From Panacagrimonas sp. (lineage in GTDB: Bacteria; Pseudomonadota; Gammaproteobacteria; Nevskiales; Nevskiaceae), in assembly GCF_020697055.1 (NCBI RefSeq), contig NZ_JAJFBP010000002.1:1-64000 (forward strand): a stretch of DNA of 64,000 nt, written 5' to 3'. A program made the position numbers and the translations under genes. Under the pieces are notes generated by a model that saw nothing but the letters and a program-made list of their open reading frames with translations, was not told where the DNA came from and ran no database searches. Positions 7,829 through 18,608 of the stretch are shown here, in pieces. Position 1 is the stretch's first letter. Each line of letters opens with the position of its first letter.

Positions 7829-8853
7829 CAATGGAATTTCACCGGATCCATGCCGGTGTAGAGCGAGGCGACCTCGGTGTAGCCGTTGTAGAGCAGCGTT
7901 TTGCGCTTGAAGAGCTCGCCCAGCCGGCGCTCGCCCGACTGGCTCCAGCGCGGATGACTGACCGCCGGATTCACGTTCGAGTAGAAGCCGTATTCCTCGG
8001 GCTGCAGGATGTTCCACGTCGTGGGCGGCTCTTTCTCGACGAAGCGCACGCGCACGATCGACTTGATGCTCTTGTAACCGTACTTCCACGGCACGACCAG
8101 GCGCAGCGGCGCGCCGTTCTGGTTGGGCAGCACGCGGCCGTACATGCCCACCGTCAGCAACGTCAGCGGATGCATGGCCTCGTCGATGCGCAGGCCCTCG
8201 ACGTAGGGCAGCTCGAATCCCGCCCAGCGTCCAAGGGGCATCTGCTGGCGGTCGTAGAACGTCTCGAACGCGACGTACTTGGCCTTCGAGGTCGGCTTGA
8301 ACCGCGCGAGCACGTCGGACAACGCAATGCCGACCCAGGGCACGACCATGCTCCAGGCCTCGACGCACCGGAATCGATACACGCGCTCCTCGAGTGTGCT
8401 GGCGTTCACCAGGTCCTCGATGCCGAGCTGCCCCGGCGACTCGCACTCGCCGTCGACGGTCACCATCCACGGCCGCGTCTTGAGCGTGTGCGCGTTGCGC
8501 GCTGGCTGATCCTTGCTCGTGCCGAACTCGTAGTAGTTGTTGTACGTGCTCACATCCATGAACGGCGTGAGCGTCTCGCCGCCGGCCAGCTCGCTGCGCT
8601 TGGCCACGTTCAGCGCGGCACGGCCTTCGGAACCGGCGGCGGGCGCAACGGTGGACGCGCTGTCGGTCGCCGCGATCTCGGTCGACGCCTGCGGGCGCTC
8701 GGCCTGCGCGTCGTCGGAACGTCCGCAGCCGGTGACCAGCGCCACTGCGCTCAATCCCAGCTGGGCGACGAGGCGCCGGCGATCGTCGTGCACGCGTTCG
8801 GGCGTGATCTCGCTGGACCGGATCGGATGCGGCGGCGGGATGCGGATCAACAT
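7828..8853 (-). CDS. msrP: MsrP (YedY), molybdenum-dependent protein-methionine-sulfoxide reductase
   Basis: MsrP is the periplasmic molybdopterin catalytic subunit that reduces methionine sulfoxide in oxidised envelope proteins. The 341-residue protein has an N-terminal SEITPE stretch typical of YedY and then [19 protein letters not shown], which combines a twin-arginine-like signal with a possible lipobox. The cofactor-binding core contains the conserved cysteine in [13 protein letters not shown]. The C-terminal part has the family [17 protein letters not shown] segment. It heads the msrP-msrQ-hydrolase operon. A lipobox in a Tat substrate of this family would be uncommon, and its use is uncertain. 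Confidence 0.9.
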   Translation of the reverse strand: MLIRIPPPHPIRSSEITPERVHDDRRRLVAQLGLSAVALVTGCGRSDDAQAERPQASTEIAATDSASTVAPAAGSEGRAALNVAKRSELAGGETLTPFMDVSTYNNYYEFGTSKDQPARNAHTLKTRPWMVTVDGECESPGQLGIEDLVNASTLEERVYRFRCVEAWSMVVPWVGIALSDVLARFKPTSKAKYVAFETFYDRQQMPLGRWAGFELPYVEGLRIDEAMHPLTLLTVGMYGRVLPNQNGAPLRLVVPWKYGYKSIKSIVRVRFVEKEPPTTWNILQPEEYGFYSNVNPAVSHPRWSQSGERRLGELFKRKTLLYNGYTEVASLYTGMDPVKFH

Positions 8854-8962
8854 GACGGACTTCCTGCAGAAATGGCCTGTGCAGGATTACGCAAATCAGG
8901 CGCCCGTGGAGGCTCCCCGGACTTCAGGACACGAGTCGCGGACGATCGGACATGCCGCTACG

Positions 8963-10315
8963 TCAGAGGATGTAGCGGCTCAGATCGTCGTTGCCCGCCA
9001 GCTTCTGCAGCTTGCTGTCCACGTACGCCGCATCGACGGTGAGCGTGCTGCCGGACTTGTCCGGCGCGTCGTAGGCCAGCTCCTCCATCAGGCGCTCGAG
9101 CACCGTGTGCAGACGGCGTGCGCCGATGTTCTCGGTGCGCTCGTTGACCTGCCAGGCCATCTGCGCGAGGCGCTTGATGCCGTCGGCGGTGAATTCCAGC
9201 GTCACGCCCTCGGTCTTCATCAGTGCGGTGTACTGGTCGGTCAGCGAATAGTCGGGCTCCGTGAGGATCCGCTCGAAGTCCTCGGTCTTGAGCGGGTCCA
9301 GTTCGACGCGGATCGGCAGGCGGCCCTGCAGCTCGGGAATCAGGTCCGAGGGCTTGGCCATGTGGAACGCACCCGATGCGATGAACAGGATGTGGTCGGT
9401 CTTCACCGCGCCGTACTTGGTGGTGATCGTCGAGCCTTCCACCAGCGGCAGCAGATCCCGCTGCACGCCTTCGCGCGAGACGTCGGAGCCGACGAACTCG
9501 CCGCGCTTGCACACCTTGTCGAGCTCGTCGATGAAGACGATGCCGTTCTCCTCGACGTTGTGCAGCGCCTCGGTCTTGATCGCTTCCTCGTCGACCAGCT
9601 TGGCCGCTTCCTCGTCGGTGAGCGCCTTCAACGCCTCGGAGATCTTCATCTTCTTGGTTCGCGACTTGCCCTGGTTCAGGCCGGCGAACATGCCCTGCAG
9701 CTGCTGGGTCATTTCCTCCATGCCCGGAGGGCCCATCAGCTGCACGTTGGGCAGCTGCTGCTGGAGGTTGATCTGGATCTCGGTGTCGTCGAGCTTGCCT
9801 TCGCGCAGCTGCTTTCTGAAGACCTGGCGCGCGCCGGAGTTCTCGCTCTGGCGAACGGTGCTCGCTTCACCGAAATCCTTGGGCGGGGGCACCAGCACGT
9901 CGAGGATGCGTTCCTCGGCCGCGGCCTCGGCCTTGTCGCGCTGGCGCGCGATGAACTGCTCGCGGGTGAGCTTGACCGCGGCGTCGACCAGGTCGCGCAC
10001 GATCGAGTCCACGTCCTTGCCGACGTAGCCGACCTCGGTGAACTTGGTGGCCTCGACCTTCACGAACGGCGCGTTGGCGAGCTTGGCCAGGCGCCGCGCG
10101 ATCTCGGTCTTGCCCACGCCGGTGGGACCGATCATCAGGATGTTCTTCGGATGGATTTCGGCACGCATCTGGCCCACGACCTGCTGGCGCCGCCAGCGGT
10201 TGCGCAGCGCGATGGCGACCGCGCGCTTGGCGGCGGCCTGGCCGATGATGTGCTTGTCCAGCTCCGCGACGATTTCCCGGGGGGTCATCGTCGAGGTCGT
10301 GTTCGATTCGCTCAT
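8963..10315 (-). CDS. hslU: HslU, ATPase subunit of the HslVU protease
   Basis: This is the AAA+ unfoldase that caps the HslV peptidase in the cytoplasm and degrades misfolded or regulatory proteins after heat stress. The 450-residue protein has all the family marks: the N-terminal [16 protein letters not shown] box, Walker [17 protein letters not shown] (about 63), pore loop EVGYVGKDV, the intermediate domain, Walker [10 protein letters not shown], and the C-terminal LSRYIL tail that inserts into HslV. It lies ten bases downstream of hslV and shares its promoter. Confidence 0.97.
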   Translation of the reverse strand: MSESNTTSTMTPREIVAELDKHIIGQAAAKRAVAIALRNRWRRQQVVGQMRAEIHPKNILMIGPTGVGKTEIARRLAKLANAPFVKVEATKFTEVGYVGKDVDSIVRDLVDAAVKLTREQFIARQRDKAEAAAEERILDVLVPPPKDFGEASTVRQSENSGARQVFRKQLREGKLDDTEIQINLQQQLPNVQLMGPPGMEEMTQQLQGMFAGLNQGKSRTKKMKISEALKALTDEEAAKLVDEEAIKTEALHNVEENGIVFIDELDKVCKRGEFVGSDVSREGVQRDLLPLVEGSTITTKYGAVKTDHILFIASGAFHMAKPSDLIPELQGRLPIRVELDPLKTEDFERILTEPDYSLTDQYTALMKTEGVTLEFTADGIKRLAQMAWQVNERTENIGARRLHTVLERLMEELAYDAPDKSGSTLTVDAAYVDSKLQKLAGNDDLSRYIL

Positions 10316-10325
10316 GGGTCTGGTT

Positions 10326-10868
<543 letters not shown>

Positions 10869-10896
10869 GACCTGCCTCGGAGGAACTGTCGGGCCT

Positions 10897-10924
10897 AGAT
10901 GAGGGACCGGGAGCCGTATTCAAG
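10897..10924 (-). promoter_or_regulatory. Heat-shock (sigma-32) promoter of hslVU
   Basis: Read on the minus strand, CTTGAAT (10924-10918) is followed after 13 bases by CCTCATCT (10904-10897). The sigma-32 consensus is CTTGAAA, 11-16 bases, CCCCATNT. Position and orientation fit transcription into hslV. Confidence 0.75.
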
Positions 10925-11020
10925 CCGAATGACCGTCGCGACACAGCATCCGCCCGCACCGACATCCGCTTGCGCGCTGAATAGAATGCGTTTCCCCCCT
11001 GCCCCTCGGCCAGCCCGAAC

Positions 11021-12184
11021 ATGGACTTCACCCTGTCCGCGGAACTCCGCGACCTGCAGCAGCGCACCCGGCAGTTCATCGCCGAAGAGGTGATTCCGCT
11101 CGAAAGCGATCCGCGCCAGCACGCGCACGGACCGGAGGAGTCGCTGCGCGACGAGCTGGTCGGCCGCGCCCGTCGCGCCGGACTGCTGACGCCTCACGCC
11201 TCGCGCGCGCACGGCGGCATGGGCCTGGACCATCGCGCCAAGGCGATCGTGTTCGAGGAGGCCGGCTATTCGCCGCTGGGTCCGATCGCACTGAACATCC
11301 ACGCGCCGGACGAAGGGAACATCCACCTGATGGAAGAGGTGTGCACGCCGGCGCAGAAGGAACGCTGGCTGCAGCCGCTGGTCGACGGCCGCATCCGCTC
11401 GTGCTTTGCGATGACCGAGCCCGGTGAGGGCGCGGGCTCCGATCCGTCGATGCTGCAGACCCGCGCGGTCAAGGATGGCGACCACTACCGCATCAGCGGC
11501 ACCAAATGGCTCATCACCGGCGCCGAAGGCGCGAGCTTCGCGATCATCATGGCCAAGCTCGAGGACGGCTCTGCCACGATGTTCCTGGCGGACATGGATC
11601 AGCCGGGCATCCGCCTCGAACGCCTGATGGACTCGCTCGACTCCTGCTTCGTCGGTGGCCACGGCGTGCTGCACTTCGACGATCTGCGCGTGCCGGCCGC
11701 CGACGTGCTCGGCGAACTCGGCCGCGGTTTTCGCTATGCGCAGGTGCGCCTGGCGCCGGCGCGCCTGACGCACTGCATGCGCTGGCTCGGCCAGGCGCGA
11801 CGCGCGCACGACGTGGCGACCGCCTACGCGCGCAAGCGCATGGCATTCGGCAAACCGCTGGGCGAGCACGAGGGCGTAGGCTTCCAGCTCGCCGACAACG
11901 AGATCGAGCTGCACAGCGCACGCCTCAACATCTGGCACACCGCGTGGGTGCTCGACCAGGGGGAGAAAGGCAACCTCGAATCGAGCATGACCAAGGTGAT
12001 GGTGTCCGAGGCCGTGTGGCGCATCGTCGATCGCTGTGTGCAGGTGCTCGGCGGCCAGGGCGTCACCGGCGAGACCATCGTCATGCGCATCTTCAAGGAC
12101 ATTCGCGCCTTCCGGATCTACGACGGTCCGAGCGAGGTGCATCGCTGGAGCATCGCTCGCAAGCTGGTCGGCGGCGGGCACTGA
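11021..12184 (+). CDS. Acyl-CoA dehydrogenase family protein (ACAD10/11-like)
   Basis: This 387-residue flavoenzyme should introduce a 2,3-double bond into an acyl-CoA and pass electrons to ETF. Family marks are FAMTEPGEGAGSDPS (flavin/substrate binding, about 127), KWLITGAEGA, the RKRMAFGKPLGEHEG stretch and VLGGQGVTGE near the C-terminus, ending IYDGPSEVHRWSIA as in the ACAD10/11-type branch. The ATG at 11021 follows a short divergent region shared with hslV. An AMACR-like CoA transferase follows 57 bases downstream, suggesting a branched-chain or isoprenoid acyl-CoA as substrate. That inference rests on context only. Confidence 0.85.
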   Translation: MDFTLSAELRDLQQRTRQFIAEEVIPLESDPRQHAHGPEESLRDELVGRARRAGLLTPHASRAHGGMGLDHRAKAIVFEEAGYSPLGPIALNIHAPDEGNIHLMEEVCTPAQKERWLQPLVDGRIRSCFAMTEPGEGAGSDPSMLQTRAVKDGDHYRISGTKWLITGAEGASFAIIMAKLEDGSATMFLADMDQPGIRLERLMDSLDSCFVGGHGVLHFDDLRVPAADVLGELGRGFRYAQVRLAPARLTHCMRWLGQARRAHDVATAYARKRMAFGKPLGEHEGVGFQLADNEIELHSARLNIWHTAWVLDQGEKGNLESSMTKVMVSEAVWRIVDRCVQVLGGQGVTGETIVMRIFKDIRAFRIYDGPSEVHRWSIARKLVGGGH

Positions 12185-12241
12185 CGTTCAGACCCAAGAC
12201 ATCCGACGCGAATCTTTTCGAACAACAGACGGACCATTCCC

Positions 12242-13333
12242 ATGCAGACAAACGAAGCGAAAGGCCCACTGGCGGGCATCAAGGTGGTGGAGATCGAAAG
12301 CATCGGGCCCGGCCCGTTCTGCGCGATGCTGCTGGCCGACCTGGGCGCGAACGTGCTCACCGTCGGCCGCGCCGGCAAGGTCGATCCGAACAGCGACGTG
12401 CCGGTGATCACGCGCAATCGCGCCGGTCGCGTGGGCCTGGACATGAAGAGCGCCGAGGGCAGGGACAAGGTGCTCGAGCTCGTCTCCAAGGCCGACGCGC
12501 TGATCGAAGGCTTTCGTCCCGGCGTGATGGAGCGCCTCGGCGTCGGACCCGACGACTGCCTGAAGGCCAATCCGCGCCTGGTGTACGGACGCATGACCGG
12601 CTGGGGCCAGGACGGACCGATGGCCTCGATGGCCGGCCACGACATCAACTACATCGCGCTATCCGGCGCGCTGCACTCGATCGGCACCAAGTTCTCCGGC
12701 CCGGTGCCGCCGCTGAACCTGGTCGGCGACTTCGGCGGCGGCGGTGTGATGCAGGCCTTCGGCGTCGTGTGCGCGCTGCTCGAGGTGCGCAACTCCGGCA
12801 AGGGCCAGGTCGTCGACACGTCGATGGTCGACGGCTCGGGCGCGCTGATGGCGATGCTCTACGGACTCAAGGCGTCCAGGCGCTGGCCCGCGCGCCGCGC
12901 CGGCAATTTCCTCGACGGCAGCGCCTGGTACTACCGCTGCTACGAGACCGCGGATGGCCAGTGGATGGCAGTCGGCGCGATCGAGCCGCAGTTCCGGCGG
13001 CTGTTCCTCGAAGGCATCGGCGTGGGCGAGCAGCACGACGCGATCTGTTCGCGCGGCGACCAGGACGAGGAGGTGCACCGCGAGATCGAGGCGATCTTCC
13101 GCTCGCAGGACCGCGCGTTCTGGGCCAAGCGGTTTGCCGGCAGCGACGCCTGCGTCGCACCGGTGCTCGCGATGGACGAGGTGGCGTCGGATCCGCACAA
13201 CATCGCGCGCAAGACCTTCCAGACGATCGATGGCGTGCTGCAGCCGATGCCGGCACCGCGCTTCAGCCGCACCGCCGCGCCGACGCCGGTGACCGGTCAT
13301 TCGGCCGCGCGCATCGCCGAGTGGGGCCTTTGA
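12242..13333 (+). CDS. CaiB/BaiF CoA-transferase family protein, alpha-methylacyl-CoA racemase-like
   Basis: This is a 363-residue class III CoA-transferase fold protein. The closest pattern is alpha-methylacyl-CoA racemase, which converts (R)- to (S)-2-methylacyl-CoA before beta-oxidation. The marks are [24 protein letters not shown] at the start (given here only as a region, residues 14-37), [24 protein letters not shown] and the [13 protein letters not shown] segment that holds the catalytic His and neighbouring Asp region. Adjacent acyl-CoA dehydrogenase supports a role with methyl-branched acyl-CoA. A true CoA transferase with another acceptor remains possible. Confidence 0.8.
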   Translation: MQTNEAKGPLAGIKVVEIESIGPGPFCAMLLADLGANVLTVGRAGKVDPNSDVPVITRNRAGRVGLDMKSAEGRDKVLELVSKADALIEGFRPGVMERLGVGPDDCLKANPRLVYGRMTGWGQDGPMASMAGHDINYIALSGALHSIGTKFSGPVPPLNLVGDFGGGGVMQAFGVVCALLEVRNSGKGQVVDTSMVDGSGALMAMLYGLKASRRWPARRAGNFLDGSAWYYRCYETADGQWMAVGAIEPQFRRLFLEGIGVGEQHDAICSRGDQDEEVHREIEAIFRSQDRAFWAKRFAGSDACVAPVLAMDEVASDPHNIARKTFQTIDGVLQPMPAPRFSRTAAPTPVTGHSAARIAEWGL

Positions 13334-13413
13334 TTTCCTAGCTCCGCGGCCGTCGGCGCTCTCCCATTTGCGGCACATGGCGCCGACGGCGGCGCGCGCG
13401 ACACAATTCGCGC

Positions 13414-13725
13414 GTGACCGCGCTCCCCTCGTCCCTTGGCATCGCACTGGCCCTGCTGTGCGGCATCGCCGCGCCCGCTGCGGCGGAGCAGGCCGGGTCG
13501 ATCGCGCTGTCCTGTCCGGTCTGCCACGGCGCGGTGGGATCGGATGCGGCACATGCGCCTTCGGCGGTGCCCTCGTTCTACGGCCGATCCGCCGAGGAGA
13601 TCGGCTGGCAGCTGCGAGAATTCCGTGCGGGCTCGCGCCAGGGCAGCGCGATGTCGCGCCTGGCCAACGCGCTGACCGACGACGAGATCGACGCGCTCGC
13701 ACACCGCTACGGCGTCGCACCGTGA
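13414..13725 (+). CDS. fccA: Cytochrome c subunit of a flavocytochrome c sulfide dehydrogenase
   Basis: This is a 103-residue exported monoheme cytochrome c. It starts at GTG 13414, has a signal peptide ending near PAAAEQ, and one heme motif CPVCH (about 33-37) with a distal methionine candidate in GSAMSRLANALTD. It overlaps the next gene by one base (TGATG), which encodes an FccB-like flavoprotein, so the pair probably oxidises sulfide or a related thiol in the periplasm and passes electrons to a c-type cytochrome. The single-heme form matches known small FccA subunits. Confidence 0.75.
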   Translation: MTALPSSLGIALALLCGIAAPAAAEQAGSIALSCPVCHGAVGSDAAHAPSAVPSFYGRSAEEIGWQLREFRAGSRQGSAMSRLANALTDDEIDALAHRYGVAP

Positions 13726-15005
13726 TGCCCGCGTTCGATCCGCGCCGACGTCGCCTGCTGCTCGCGGGGCTCGGACTCTCCGGTCTGATGCGGTCGCCGG
13801 TCGCGCAGTCGGCGGCGAACGGCCCGCACGTGGTGGTCATCGGCGGCGGTTTCGGCGGCGCAAGCTGCGCCCGCACGCTGCGGCGCCTGGCGCCGCAGGT
13901 GCGCATCACGTTGCTCGAACCGCGCGCGCAGTTCTTCACCGGCCCGTCCACCAACGCGGCGCTGGTCGGCCTGTGCGCGGAGGGCGACATCGTGCACGGC
14001 CCCGGCGCGCTCGCGGCCGAGGGCATCGAGCTGCGCCTGGATCGCGCGATCTCGATCGACCCGGTGACGCGACGCGTCCGCACCGCCTCGGGCGCGACGC
14101 TCGAGGCCGATCGCATCGTGCTCAGTCCCGGAGTGGCGATGCGCTGGGACCTCGTCCAGGGTCTTGCCGAAACGATGCGCGACCAGATGCCGCACGCCTG
14201 GCTCGGCGACACGCAGGTCGCGACGCTGCGCCGGCGCATCGACGCGCTGCGCGACGGCGCGACCGTGGCGATCGTCGCGCCGCCCAATCCCTATCGCTGC
14301 CCGCCGGGCCCGTACGAGCGGGCGAGCCTGATCGCCTGGCACCTGCGTCGCGGCGGACGCGGCCGCGGCAAGGTGCTGGTGCTCGATGCCAAGGACGACT
14401 TCAGCAAGCGACCGTTGTTCCAGCTGGGCTGGGACACGCTCTATCCCGGCACCGTCGAATGGGTGTCCAGGGAAAAGGGCGGAGAGCTGGCCGAGGTGCT
14501 CGACGCGCGGCGCAACCACCTGCGGCTACGCAACGGTAGCCGCGTGCAGGCCGACCTGGTCAGCCTGGTGCCGCCGCAGCGCGCGGCCGACATCGCCGTC
14601 GAAGGCGACCTCGTCGACGAAAGCCTCTGGTGCCCGGTGAATCCCGCGAACTTCGAATCCACGCGCCACCGCGGCATCCACGTGATCGGCGACGCCTGCC
14701 ACGCGCACCCGATGCCCAAGTCGGCTTTCAGCGCCAACAGCCAGGGCAAGCTGGTGGCGCTGTCGCTGGCGGCCCACCTTTCCGGACGTGCCCCGCCCGA
14801 GGCGCGCCTGGTCAACACCTGCTACAGCCTGCTGGCGCCGGGCTACGCCATTTCAGTAGGGGGTTTGTACGGCGTTGTGTCGGAACGGCTGAGCACCTTG
14901 AATGACGGGATGAGTCCGCTGGGAGCCGCGCGCGAATACCGCGCGCGGGAAGCGGCATACGCACACGACTGGTATGAACAGATCACACGCGATTCGTTCG
15001 GCTGA
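13725..15005 (+). CDS. fccB: Flavocytochrome c sulfide dehydrogenase, flavoprotein subunit
   Basis: This is a 426-residue FAD-dependent sulfide dehydrogenase of the FccB type. A twin-arginine signal RRRRLLLAGLGLSGL is followed by the dinucleotide fold HVVVIGGGFGGASCARTL (about 35). Other family parts are IVLSPGVAMRWDL, a PNPYRCPPGPYERASL region, and the C-terminal VIGDACHAHPMPKSAFSANSQGK, which is close to known FccB sequences. The start is the ATG that shares a base with the fccA stop. Its 3' end overlaps the next gene by 32 bases, so the channel-like operon behind it is likely co-transcribed. Confidence 0.85.
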   Translation: MPAFDPRRRRLLLAGLGLSGLMRSPVAQSAANGPHVVVIGGGFGGASCARTLRRLAPQVRITLLEPRAQFFTGPSTNAALVGLCAEGDIVHGPGALAAEGIELRLDRAISIDPVTRRVRTASGATLEADRIVLSPGVAMRWDLVQGLAETMRDQMPHAWLGDTQVATLRRRIDALRDGATVAIVAPPNPYRCPPGPYERASLIAWHLRRGGRGRGKVLVLDAKDDFSKRPLFQLGWDTLYPGTVEWVSREKGGELAEVLDARRNHLRLRNGSRVQADLVSLVPPQRAADIAVEGDLVDESLWCPVNPANFESTRHRGIHVIGDACHAHPMPKSAFSANSQGKLVALSLAAHLSGRAPPEARLVNTCYSLLAPGYAISVGGLYGVVSERLSTLNDGMSPLGAAREYRAREAAYAHDWYEQITRDSFG

Positions 15006-15699
15006 TCTTCTCGGAGAGATCGAGGGGTCGAGTTTCCTGCACTGGCTGATCCTGAGCAGCGCCTGCCTGTTCGGGCTGCACCTGTCCTGGACGCTGGGCC
15101 TGCTGCAACGCGTGCTGCTGGCCGACACCACGCAGATTTCCGCCAGCATCGTGCTGATCTACCTGGGCTGCATGGCCTACGGCGGCTGGCGCGCATCGCG
15201 GCTGTCGCTGGCGCACCGTGGGCTCGATCGCGTGCGCGAAACGTTCCGACGCGACCGCACGCTGCCGCCGCCGTCGGGACGGCTCGAGGAATGGGCCAAC
15301 GAATACTGCTCGGGGCTGCTCGACGAGGCGGCCGATCGCGCGGCGCTGCGCGAAGTGCTCGAGGAGCGCGCGCGCGGCGCGCACGAGGCCGGCTGGTTCC
15401 TTTCCAGCCTGATCCTGAAGCTGGGCCTGCTCGGCACCATCGTCGGCTTTGTGTTCATGCTCGGCGCGATCGACGCCATCAAGACGCTCAGCGCGGCCGA
15501 TCTGCCGCAGATGCTGGGGCAGATGGGCTCGGGCATGGCCGTGTCGCTCTACACGACGCTGGTGGGCCTGCTTGCGAACATGGCCCTGGGCCTGCAGAAC
15601 CTGATGCTCGACCGCTCCGCCGAACGCCTGGTCTCCGGCGCGATGCAGTTCGCCGAACGCGAAATGCTGCCGACGCTCGCAGGCAAGGCGCAGTCGTGA
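14974..15699 (+). CDS. MotA/TolQ/ExbB proton-channel family protein
   Basis: This is a 241-residue membrane protein. It has hydrophobic segments at about 22-45 and 55-70, a long charged cytoplasmic loop (about 75-135), then two longer TM helices: LILKLGLLGTIVGFVFMLGA and MGSGMAVSLYTTLVGLLANMAL. The LGLLGTIVGF and GMAVSLYTTLVGL motifs are diagnostic of the TolQ/ExbB/MotA pore. Such proteins form pentameric proton channels driving a partner anchored by a single TM helix. The ATG at 14974 lies within the end of fccB. The following gene encodes a plausible single-TM partner, but it lacks the ExbD/OmpA periplasmic domains, so the energised target is unknown. Confidence 0.8.
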   Translation: MNRSHAIRSADLLGEIEGSSFLHWLILSSACLFGLHLSWTLGLLQRVLLADTTQISASIVLIYLGCMAYGGWRASRLSLAHRGLDRVRETFRRDRTLPPPSGRLEEWANEYCSGLLDEAADRAALREVLEERARGAHEAGWFLSSLILKLGLLGTIVGFVFMLGAIDAIKTLSAADLPQMLGQMGSGMAVSLYTTLVGLLANMALGLQNLMLDRSAERLVSGAMQFAEREMLPTLAGKAQS

Positions 15700-16298
15700 A
15701 GCGCGGGGCCGGCCGCACGCATTACGACCAGGACCCGTTCACGGACCTGCTGTTCAACGCGCTGCTCGGCTTCACGCTGCTGTTCATGATCGCCATCACC
15801 GCGATCAACCCGCCGGCCAAGAAGCAGGGCGACATCCCGGCCAAGGCCGAGCTCATCGTCTCCACGACCTGGGCCGATGGACTCAAGGACGACGTCGACA
15901 CCTGGGTAGAAGCGCCCGACGGAGAGGTCGTCTGGTATCGCAACCCCGACGGCGGCCTCATGCACCTGGATCGCGACGATCGCGGCGCCGAGAACGACAC
16001 GCTGCAGGTCGACGGCAACCAGATCGTCAATCCGCTCAATCAGGAAGTCGTCACCGTGCGCGGCCTGCTTCCGGGCGACTACGTGGTGAACCTGCATCGC
16101 TATCACGCCGACGGCACCTCGGTGCTGCCGGTGCAGGTTAACGTGGTCAAGGTAAATCCCCGCCTCGAGGTCGTGTTCTACGGCACCGTGGATCTCGCGG
16201 CGCAGGGAACCGAACGCACCGCGGTTCGTTTCAGCGTCTCACGTGACGGCTCGGTTTCCGGCATCAACACCCTTCAGAAGAACTTGGTCCAGCAATGA
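15696..16298 (+). CDS. Single-TM protein with YfaP/DUF2135-like periplasmic domain, probable channel partner
   Basis: This is a 200-residue protein starting at GTG 15696 in a GTGA overlap with the ExbB-like gene. After a short polar N-terminus (about 1-17), a helix DLLFNALLGFTLLFMIAI crosses the membrane; an Asp just before or inside the helix (DPFTDLL) is typical of ExbD/TolR/MotB partners. The rest is a beta-rich region: TTWADGLKDDVDTWVEAPDGE, MHLDRDDRGAEND and LLPGDYVVNLHRYHADG resemble DUF2135/YfaP sandwich repeats (my alignment, not searched). It should act in the periplasm as stator or effector of the proton channel. Confidence 0.55.
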   Translation: MKRGAGRTHYDQDPFTDLLFNALLGFTLLFMIAITAINPPAKKQGDIPAKAELIVSTTWADGLKDDVDTWVEAPDGEVVWYRNPDGGLMHLDRDDRGAENDTLQVDGNQIVNPLNQEVVTVRGLLPGDYVVNLHRYHADGTSVLPVQVNVVKVNPRLEVVFYGTVDLAAQGTERTAVRFSVSRDGSVSGINTLQKNLVQQ

Positions 16299-16816
16299 CG
16301 ATCGGATTGGAACTGGTGCTGCTGTGCATGCTCTACGTGAGCGTCGCCTTCATGGTGGTCTATCTCATCGTGGGATCGACGCTGCCCTACCTCTTGCGGG
16401 CGGGACTGGTCGTTCTCGTGAGCGTGAGCTTCTTCGCGAGCTGGCATCTATGGCGCGATGTCGCAGGCTGGCCCGCACGCGCCAAGCTGCCCGACCAGTT
16501 CCTGTTCCACGCCGCCACCGTGATCGAGCCCGATCCGGAGAAGTCGCAACCCGGCTCGATCTACGTGTGGGTCACTGAGATCACCGACGACGGCCCCGCC
16601 GCAATGCCGCGCGCGTACCGTGTGGCCTATCTCAAGACCACGCACTCTCAGCTGCAGGAAGCCGAGTCGCGCATGCGCAACGGACTGCCGCAGATCGGCA
16701 AACGCAAGCGCGGCCCCGAGGGCACGTTCTCGCTCAACGGCGCGATGAAGCGCGTCGAGGACGAACAGCAGTTCGAGCTGGGCAACCTGCCCAGCCCCGC
16801 CCTGCCCGAAAAGTGA
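16295..16816 (+). CDS. Membrane protein of unknown function in ExbB-like operon
   Basis: This is a 173-residue protein not recognised as a known family. Two or three hydrophobic segments lie at the N-terminus (VLLCMLYVSVAFMVVYLIVG and LLRAGLVVLVSVSFFASW), followed by about 115 polar residues containing a beta-like segment SIYVWVTEITDD and a predicted helix LQEAESRMRN. It overlaps the previous gene by four bases (ATGA) and the next by four (GTGA). Tight coupling suggests a fixed stoichiometric complex with the channel proteins. Confidence 0.6.
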   Translation: MTIGLELVLLCMLYVSVAFMVVYLIVGSTLPYLLRAGLVVLVSVSFFASWHLWRDVAGWPARAKLPDQFLFHAATVIEPDPEKSQPGSIYVWVTEITDDGPAAMPRAYRVAYLKTTHSQLQEAESRMRNGLPQIGKRKRGPEGTFSLNGAMKRVEDEQQFELGNLPSPALPEK

Positions 16817-17532
16817 GGCGCGTGCACATGACCCGCGCCGCGTGCGTGCTGATGGTCACGATGCTGCTCTGCGCGTGCGGCGGCGAGCACGCAGGACCGG
16901 CCTATTTCCCGCTCGAGCCCGGCCTGCGCTGGGAATACGCGGTGCACGAGAAGAACCCGGTGGTCGACAGGACCTACGTGCTGGAGATGCGCAATCTCGA
17001 AGCGCGCGAGCGTGACGGAGAGCGCTACGCGAGACGGCTGGGCAGCGACGGCAACGAGTACTGGATCCTGGTCGGCGACAAGGCGCTGGCGCGCGCCGGC
17101 GTACGGACCGCCATCGACATGGAACCGCGCATGGATGAAAAACCGCGGATCGTGATGCAGCTGCCGCCAGCCGCCGAACAGTGGTGGGAAGTCGAGTCGC
17201 GTCCGTACATCCTCGAGCGGGTCGAACCGTTCCGTGAGCGCTTTTCGCAGGACGAATCGAAGCGCGTGCCGCTGCATATGAAGGTGGCCGCGCTCGACGA
17301 GACCGTGGAGGTGCCTGCCGGTCGCTTCGAGAAGTGCCTCAGGCTCGAGGGCACCGGACTGCTCAACGTGCTCGCCGATGCGCGGATCGGCGCATCGGAA
17401 GTGCCGGTCACGCATACCGAGTGGTATGCGCCCGGCGTGGGGCTGGTGAAGCTGATCCGCAAAGAGGTCCTCGACACGCAGGCGATCGTGGGCGGGACCA
17501 TCACGATGGAGTTGACCGACTTCACGCCCTGA
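16813..17532 (+). CDS. Lipoprotein of unknown function, last gene of ExbB-like operon
   Basis: This is a 239-residue predicted lipoprotein. The signal ends in a lipobox LLCAC; the start may be GTG 16813 or ATG 16828. The mature part opens with YFPLEPGLRWEYAVHEK, a pattern common in small beta-barrel or LolA-like domains of lipoproteins, and has THTEWYAPGVGLVKLIRKEV near the end. The function is unknown. Coupling by GTGA to the upstream membrane gene suggests it is an outer-membrane or periplasmic component of the same assembly. Confidence 0.65.
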   Translation: MRRVHMTRAACVLMVTMLLCACGGEHAGPAYFPLEPGLRWEYAVHEKNPVVDRTYVLEMRNLEARERDGERYARRLGSDGNEYWILVGDKALARAGVRTAIDMEPRMDEKPRIVMQLPPAAEQWWEVESRPYILERVEPFRERFSQDESKRVPLHMKVAALDETVEVPAGRFEKCLRLEGTGLLNVLADARIGASEVPVTHTEWYAPGVGLVKLIRKEVLDTQAIVGGTITMELTDFTP

Positions 17533-17690
17533 CCGCGCGGCCTTGCGATGCGCAAGGCGGACCGGCGCGCTCCCGCGAATCGCAGCCCGCGTTTCGGCGC
17601 CGTTCCAGCAAAAACGCGCACTTCCGCGCGGCACGCCCTTTGCCCTGTCCCGTCAGCGGCCCTGCCGGCCGCAACGACGAGGGTTGCGTC

Positions 17691-18604
<914 letters not shown>

Positions 18605-18608
<4 letters not shown>

